Source: an uncultured Desulfobacterales bacterium
GTDB lineage: Bacteria > Desulfobacterota > Desulfobacteria > Desulfobacterales > JAHEIW01
NCBI GenBank assembly: GCA_947259495.1
Contig: CAMYLV010000016.1
Location: 1-44,504 of the forward strand
Direction of reading: 5' to 3'
Length of the DNA: 44,504 bases
Shown here: piece after piece, positions 40,895 through 44,504 of the stretch
Position numbering within the stretch: the stretch's first letter is position 1
Layout of the letters: each line of letters begins with the position of its first letter
Notes under the pieces: generated by a model
Seen by the model: only the letters and a program-made list of their open reading frames with translations
What the model was told of the DNA's origin: nothing
Database searches by the model: none
Program-made: the position numbers and the translations under genes

Positions 40895-42751
40895 ATGGCC
40901 GAACAACCTGGAAGATTCCCGGACCCCCATGAGTTTGAGGTTCCTTCTGAACTTGAAGGCTGGGAAGAAATGTATCCGACACACCACCTTTTTTCCGAAG
41001 ACAGAGCAGAATGGGAAAAAGCCCAATTCTGGTATCAGGACAAAATTCACGCTCCGGAACCGATGCCGCCACTGGATTTAATTTTTCAGGAAGCCTGGCA
41101 GATTTCACTGTCTCAATACACCACCCGGGTATTTTGCATCCCACCCGCCCAGGGGATCGCCCAGCGAATGATGGGCTGTTACATGTACATCTGCGCCATC
41201 GCACCGCCGCCGGAGGAGATCATCGGCGAGAAAGCCGGGCATTTTGAAAAGCGCGTATTTTATGTGTTTGAACATTATGATGAGCTCTGGGACAAATGGC
41301 TGACCAAGTTTAAAGCGCTCGGCGAAGAAATGGCCGCGGTGAAAGTCCCTGCCGAGTTGCCGAAATTTGTTCCCGATGATGAGGTTCTGCCGGCACCCAC
41401 CGGCGTGTACGACAGTTATTATTTGCTTGAATCGTTTGACAAGCTGGTCAACCAAATGTTCAAGGGCTGGCAGTACCATTTTGAAATGCTGAACCTGACC
41501 TATCTGGCTTATCTCATGTTTGCGGATGTTTCCCGCAAACTTTTCCCCGGCATCAGTGAAAGCGCCATCGGCAAGATGGTCGCCGGCGCCTATGTCTCCA
41601 TGTTCAGGCCCGAGGAAGAACTTTGCCGCCTCTCCAAACTGGCGGCTTCCGCCAAGGAAGTCTCAGCCATTCTGAAAAGTGATAAATCGGTAGACGATAA
41701 AGTCGCTGAACTTCAAAACACAGACGCTGGAAAGAATTGGCTTGCAGAGTATGAAAAAGCCAAAGATCCCTGGTTTTATGTATCCTGCGGCAGCGGCTGG
41801 TTTCATTATGAGGGCAGCTGGCTGACCGATCAGAGCATTCCTTACAGCTACATTAAAGGCTATGTCGAACGGCTGGAAAATGGTGAGACCATTGAGCGCT
41901 CGCTGGATGTGATCGAAAAGCAACGAGATGAAGTCGTTGCCGAATATCGAAAACTCATCAAAACCGACGAAGATCGAAAAGCCTTTGATGATGCTTACAA
42001 CACCGTCAGAACCATTTACACATACGCCGAGGATCACCTCTTCTGGGTTGAGCACTGGTTCCACACCATCTGGTTTGACAAGATTAGAGAATTTGGAACA
42101 CTTCTCGTTAACAATGGGATGTTAAACGAAGTCGATGACATCTTCATGTTCAACCGCTATGAAATTCCGCAGCTGCTGACCGAAGTGTCGACCGGCTGGG
42201 CACTGGGTGTGGATATCCCCATGCGCGGAAACTTCTATAAATCCAAAGCCGCAAAGCGCAAAAAAATCCTTGAAGCCGCCGGCAACTGGAACCCGACCCC
42301 GGCTCTGGGCGTCCCGCCTGAAGAAGTGGCCGAGCCCTTTACGATCATGCTGTGGGGTATCACCACGGATAAAGTCAAGGAATGGCTCAAGGGTGTTGAT
42401 GCAACCGCAACCGAGGATGTTTCTGAAATCAAAGGTTTCGCCTCTTCGGCCGGTATCGCCGAGGGTCCGGCGCGTGTGCTCAAGCGGCTCAAAGACATTG
42501 TGGCTTTGCAGCCCGGTGAGATCCTGGTTTGCCCGTCGACCAATCCATCCTGGGCGCCGGTCTTTACCAAAATCAAAGCTACAGTTACCGACATCGGTGG
42601 TCTGACCAGCCATGCCGCCATCGTCTGCCGGGAATACGGCGTTCCATCGGTGACTGGCACCGGCGTATCCACTCAGGTGATCAAGACCGGCGATATCATT
42701 AAAGTGGATGGTGACAGCGGGGTAGTCGAAATCGTCAAAAGAGCAGGTTAA
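40895..42751 (+). CDS. ppsA: Phenylphosphate synthase, alpha (phosphohistidine) subunit
   Basis: 618 residues. The N-terminal ~500 residues are particular to phenylphosphate-synthase-like proteins; the C-terminal domain is the phosphohistidine swivel of PEP synthase, with His573 in TDIGGLTSHAAIVCREYGVPSVTGTG. In Thauera the analogous subunit is phosphorylated by the ATP-binding subunit and passes the phosphoryl group to phenol. AAAGGAGGAAG precedes the ATG. The swivel is encoded apart from the ATP-grasp part, as expected of PpsA/PpsB. A related substrate such as aniline (phosphoramidate), cresol or naphthol cannot be excluded. Regulated in all likelihood by the divergent LysR. Confidence 0.85.
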   Translation: MAEQPGRFPDPHEFEVPSELEGWEEMYPTHHLFSEDRAEWEKAQFWYQDKIHAPEPMPPLDLIFQEAWQISLSQYTTRVFCIPPAQGIAQRMMGCYMYICAIAPPPEEIIGEKAGHFEKRVFYVFEHYDELWDKWLTKFKALGEEMAAVKVPAELPKFVPDDEVLPAPTGVYDSYYLLESFDKLVNQMFKGWQYHFEMLNLTYLAYLMFADVSRKLFPGISESAIGKMVAGAYVSMFRPEEELCRLSKLAASAKEVSAILKSDKSVDDKVAELQNTDAGKNWLAEYEKAKDPWFYVSCGSGWFHYEGSWLTDQSIPYSYIKGYVERLENGETIERSLDVIEKQRDEVVAEYRKLIKTDEDRKAFDDAYNTVRTIYTYAEDHLFWVEHWFHTIWFDKIREFGTLLVNNGMLNEVDDIFMFNRYEIPQLLTEVSTGWALGVDIPMRGNFYKSKAAKRKKILEAAGNWNPTPALGVPPEEVAEPFTIMLWGITTDKVKEWLKGVDATATEDVSEIKGFASSAGIAEGPARVLKRLKDIVALQPGEILVCPSTNPSWAPVFTKIKATVTDIGGLTSHAAIVCREYGVPSVTGTGVSTQVIKTGDIIKVDGDSGVVEIVKRAG

Positions 42752-42831
42752 TCAAGCAGCGAAAGTCAACTGAACTGCAACACTTTTACAGTAGTTTAAA
42801 AGCTTTCGGCTTCTACCAACGAACCTTCGTT

Positions 42832-42865
42832 CTGAAACCCCTTCCCTTCAGGGAGGGGGTTTCAG
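42832..42865. other. Strong stem-loop between ppsA and ppsB
   Basis: CTGAAACCCCTTCCC (42832-42846), loop TTCA, GGGAGGGGGTTTCAG (42851-42865). The 15-bp stem has a single T opposite G, which pairs as G-U in RNA. No T run follows, so it looks like an mRNA processing or stability element setting ppsA:ppsB ratios rather than a terminator. Confidence 0.65.
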
Positions 42866-42891
42866 ACGGATGGACGTCGAAGGAATACAAA

Positions 42892-43959
42892 ATGGATTAT
42901 ATCCTGGATTTTGAAAGACTGGATAAAAATTCACTTCCCATCGTCGGCGGTAAAAATGCTAGCCTGGGTGAGATGATCAAGGCCGACATTCGGGTCCCGC
43001 CCGGATTTGCGGTGACCACCGATAGTTATTTATTGTTCATTACCGATGCCGGCATAAAAGACAAAATTATTGAGATTGTATCAAATTTAGACCCCGATGA
43101 TGTGGCGGCCCTCAACAAGGCCAGTGCCGAGGTGCAGGAACTGATCAAACAAAGGACGATACCCGAACCGGTGACCAAGGCCATTGCGGACGGTTATTTG
43201 CAGCTGTGCAGCAAATGCGCTGTAGAGGCCATTCCGGTGGCAGTTCGTTCAAGTGCGACCGCTGAAGATTTACCCACTGCCAGCTTTGCCGGTCAGCAGG
43301 ATACCTATCTCTGGATTCAGGGCGCAGATCAGGTGATTACCCATGTTCAAGGTTGCTGGGCCAGTTTGTACACCCCGCGCGCCATCGCCTACCGGATCAA
43401 AAACAACTTTCCCCATGAAAAAGTGCTCATCAGTGTGGGCGTACAGAAAATGGTCAACGCCAGAGCAGCCGGCGTGATGTTCACGATTAACCCGACGGAT
43501 GGCGATATATCCAAGGTGGTCATCGAGGGCAGCTGGGGGCTGGGGGAAACCGTTGTTTCCGGCTCGGTCAACCCGGATAAATTCGTCGTCGATAAAGTCA
43601 TGCTGGAAATCAATGAGAGAACCATATCCACCAAACACATCGAATGTGTCTATGATTTGGAAAAAGGTGAAGTAGTCGACGCCGATGTGGATCAAGATAT
43701 GCAGTGCACCTGCTGTCTGGCGGATGATGAAATCAAAGCGCTGGTCAGAGCCGCCAAAAATATCGAAAATCATTATGGACGGCCAATGGACATCGAATGG
43801 GCTATAGATAAAGACATATCTTTTCCGGATAACATGTTTATCGTTCAGGCGCGTCCAGAAACGGTGTGGAGCCAGCGCAAGACAGAATCGGTCATCGGCG
43901 GCAAGACCGGTCGCCAGTTATTAATGGATCAGGCCATGAAACGCATAAAAATTCCTTAG
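42892..43959 (+). CDS. ppsB: Phenylphosphate synthase, beta (ATP-grasp) subunit
   Basis: 355 residues equal to the N-terminal PEP/pyruvate-dikinase ATP-binding domain on its own: VGGKNASLGEMI at the N-terminus, PVAVRSSATAEDLPTASFAG (~108-127), QKMVNARAAGVMFTINPTDG and SWGLGETVVSGSVNPDKF. It binds ATP and phosphorylates the histidine of PpsA. The short C-terminus ends after RPETVWS, where a PEP synthase would continue into the swivel domain, confirming a natural split rather than truncation. GAAGGA lies upstream of the ATG. Co-directional with ppsA and the UbiD gene. Confidence 0.85.
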   Translation: MDYILDFERLDKNSLPIVGGKNASLGEMIKADIRVPPGFAVTTDSYLLFITDAGIKDKIIEIVSNLDPDDVAALNKASAEVQELIKQRTIPEPVTKAIADGYLQLCSKCAVEAIPVAVRSSATAEDLPTASFAGQQDTYLWIQGADQVITHVQGCWASLYTPRAIAYRIKNNFPHEKVLISVGVQKMVNARAAGVMFTINPTDGDISKVVIEGSWGLGETVVSGSVNPDKFVVDKVMLEINERTISTKHIECVYDLEKGEVVDADVDQDMQCTCCLADDEIKALVRAAKNIENHYGRPMDIEWAIDKDISFPDNMFIVQARPETVWSQRKTESVIGGKTGRQLLMDQAMKRIKIP

Positions 43960-44170
43960 GAAGTAAATTCTTAACCCAAAACATCTGCCGTCTATAAATA
44001 TTAACACAGCGTCATTAATCGGATTGGATGAAAAGATAATCAAATCGCCTAAACATCTCGGCTGTGCATGACTGTAAAAACACTTCAGAGATTAAAATAT
44101 AAAAAGATTAATCATTAGCTAACAATTTCTCTATTAATTTATTAAACTTTAGAAAAGGAGGAAATGTTTT

Positions 44171-44504
44171 ATGAAAGACATGAGGGATTTTGTTGCCAGA
44201 GGCGAAGAGACGGGGCTGTGCAAACGGATCAGCGCCGAAGTCGATTGGAACCTTGAGCTGTCGCACATTGCCAAGCTTAATGAAGAGCAAAGCGGACCGG
44301 CGCTTCTTTTTGAAAACGTAAAAGATTATGACACGCCGGTCATTACCAGCGTTTGCACCACCACTCAGCGGCTGGCTTTGATTATGGGTCTGCCGCTTGA
44401 ATCTACGCTGGTGCAACTTTATGAAGAGTGGGCCAAGCTGGGTGAAAATCTGATACCGCCTACAGAAGTAGAAGCTTCAAGTGCACCCTGTAAAGAAAAT
44501 ATTT
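44171..44504 (+). CDS. UbiD-family (de)carboxylase, N-terminal part; candidate phenylphosphate carboxylase subunit
   Basis: Open to the end of the window, 111 residues visible. MRDFVARGEETGLCKRI, then GPALLFENVKDYDTPVI and the TTTQRLALIMGLP segment are the N-terminal signature of prenyl-FMN-dependent UbiD enzymes, including PpcA/PpcB of phenylphosphate carboxylase and hydroxybenzoate decarboxylases. AAGGAGG sits nine bases before the ATG at 44171. After ppsAB it should carboxylate phenylphosphate to 4-hydroxybenzoate. The prenyl-FMN-binding and catalytic Glu regions lie beyond the window. Confidence 0.85.
   Translation, partial: MKDMRDFVARGEETGLCKRISAEVDWNLELSHIAKLNEEQSGPALLFENVKDYDTPVITSVCTTTQRLALIMGLPLESTLVQLYEEWAKLGENLIPPTEVEASSAPCKENI

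Overview
The window looks like chromosomal DNA from a strictly anaerobic, aromatic-degrading member of the Desulfobacterota (delta-proteobacterial sulfate reducer or syntroph; a Desulfatiglans- or Desulfosarcina-like organism would fit). The evidence is gene content: the three signature enzymes of anaerobic benzoyl-CoA breakdown, ferredoxin-linked oxidoreductases, B12-dependent mutase genes, a tungsten/molybdenum enzyme and ATP-driven radical-enzyme components. Intergenic regions full of inverted repeats also fit that group. The taxonomic call is an inference; no rRNA gene is present.

Layout. 1-2.9 kb: tail of a PqiC-like lipoprotein gene, then (minus) a GNAT acetyltransferase, a class IV aminotransferase and the MeaB GTPase. 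3.1-5.7 kb (minus): had and oah/bamA. 5.9-11.9 kb (plus): SDR dehydrogenase, SCP2-type thiolase with its OB-fold/zinc-ribbon partner, dienoyl-CoA hydratase (dch/bamR), a fused 3-hydroxyacyl-CoA dehydrogenase/enoyl-CoA hydratase and a small CxxC protein, closed by a strong terminator. Together these take cyclohexa-1,5-diene-1-carbonyl-CoA through ring opening and one round of beta-oxidation (toward glutaryl-CoA). A cupin gene (minus) follows. 12.9-20.4 kb (plus): iorA, iorB, a phenylacetate-CoA-ligase homologue, a ketopantoate-reductase-family enzyme, a BadG/HgdC-type ATPase activator and a lone HgdB/BcrB-like double-cubane-type reductase/dehydratase subunit. 20.7-27.5 kb (plus): acyl-CoA ligase plus nitrilase-family amidase, a TetR regulator and the fused isobutyryl-CoA mutase IcmF. 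27.7-30.0 kb (minus): HAD phosphatase, DUF120 riboflavin-kinase-like protein, a hypothetical protein and a methyltransferase. 30.2-32.9 kb (plus): flavin-reductase-like protein, a Tm-1-like/UPF0261 protein and a DUF89 phosphatase. 33.2-35.4 kb (plus): a molybdopterin oxidoreductase related to acetylene hydratase. 35.6-40.5 kb (minus): LysR, Tat-exported aldo/keto reductase, Nudix hydrolase, HD phosphohydrolase and a second LysR paralogue. 40.9-44.5 kb (plus): phenylphosphate synthase subunits ppsA and ppsB and the start of a UbiD-family carboxylase, i.e. phenol (or an analogue) activation and carboxylation.

Regulation. The divergent had/SDR promoters and the iorA promoter share a 15-bp near-palindromic operator (ideal AGCTACAATGTAGCT) lying on the -10 region, which links the ring-cleavage genes and the iorA operon into one regulon. 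The TetR gene carries its own GAGCGCTC-centred palindromes. A perfect 15-bp palindrome in the LysR/ppsA intergenic region is a good LysR box.

Most distinctive points: (1) the iorAB-ligase-PanE-activator-double-cubane operon, which could be an unrecognised ATP-driven reductase or dehydratase pathway for an aromatic-derived acyl-CoA; (2) several dispersed non-coding repeat families, including an ACCTGAATTTTGCA element found in five places and a ~95-bp element found upstream of iorA and of the TetR gene; (3) an uncharacterised acetylene-hydratase-like Mo/W enzyme. No benzoyl-CoA reductase genes (bamB-I or a full bcrABCD set), tRNA, rRNA, CRISPR array or transposase was seen.
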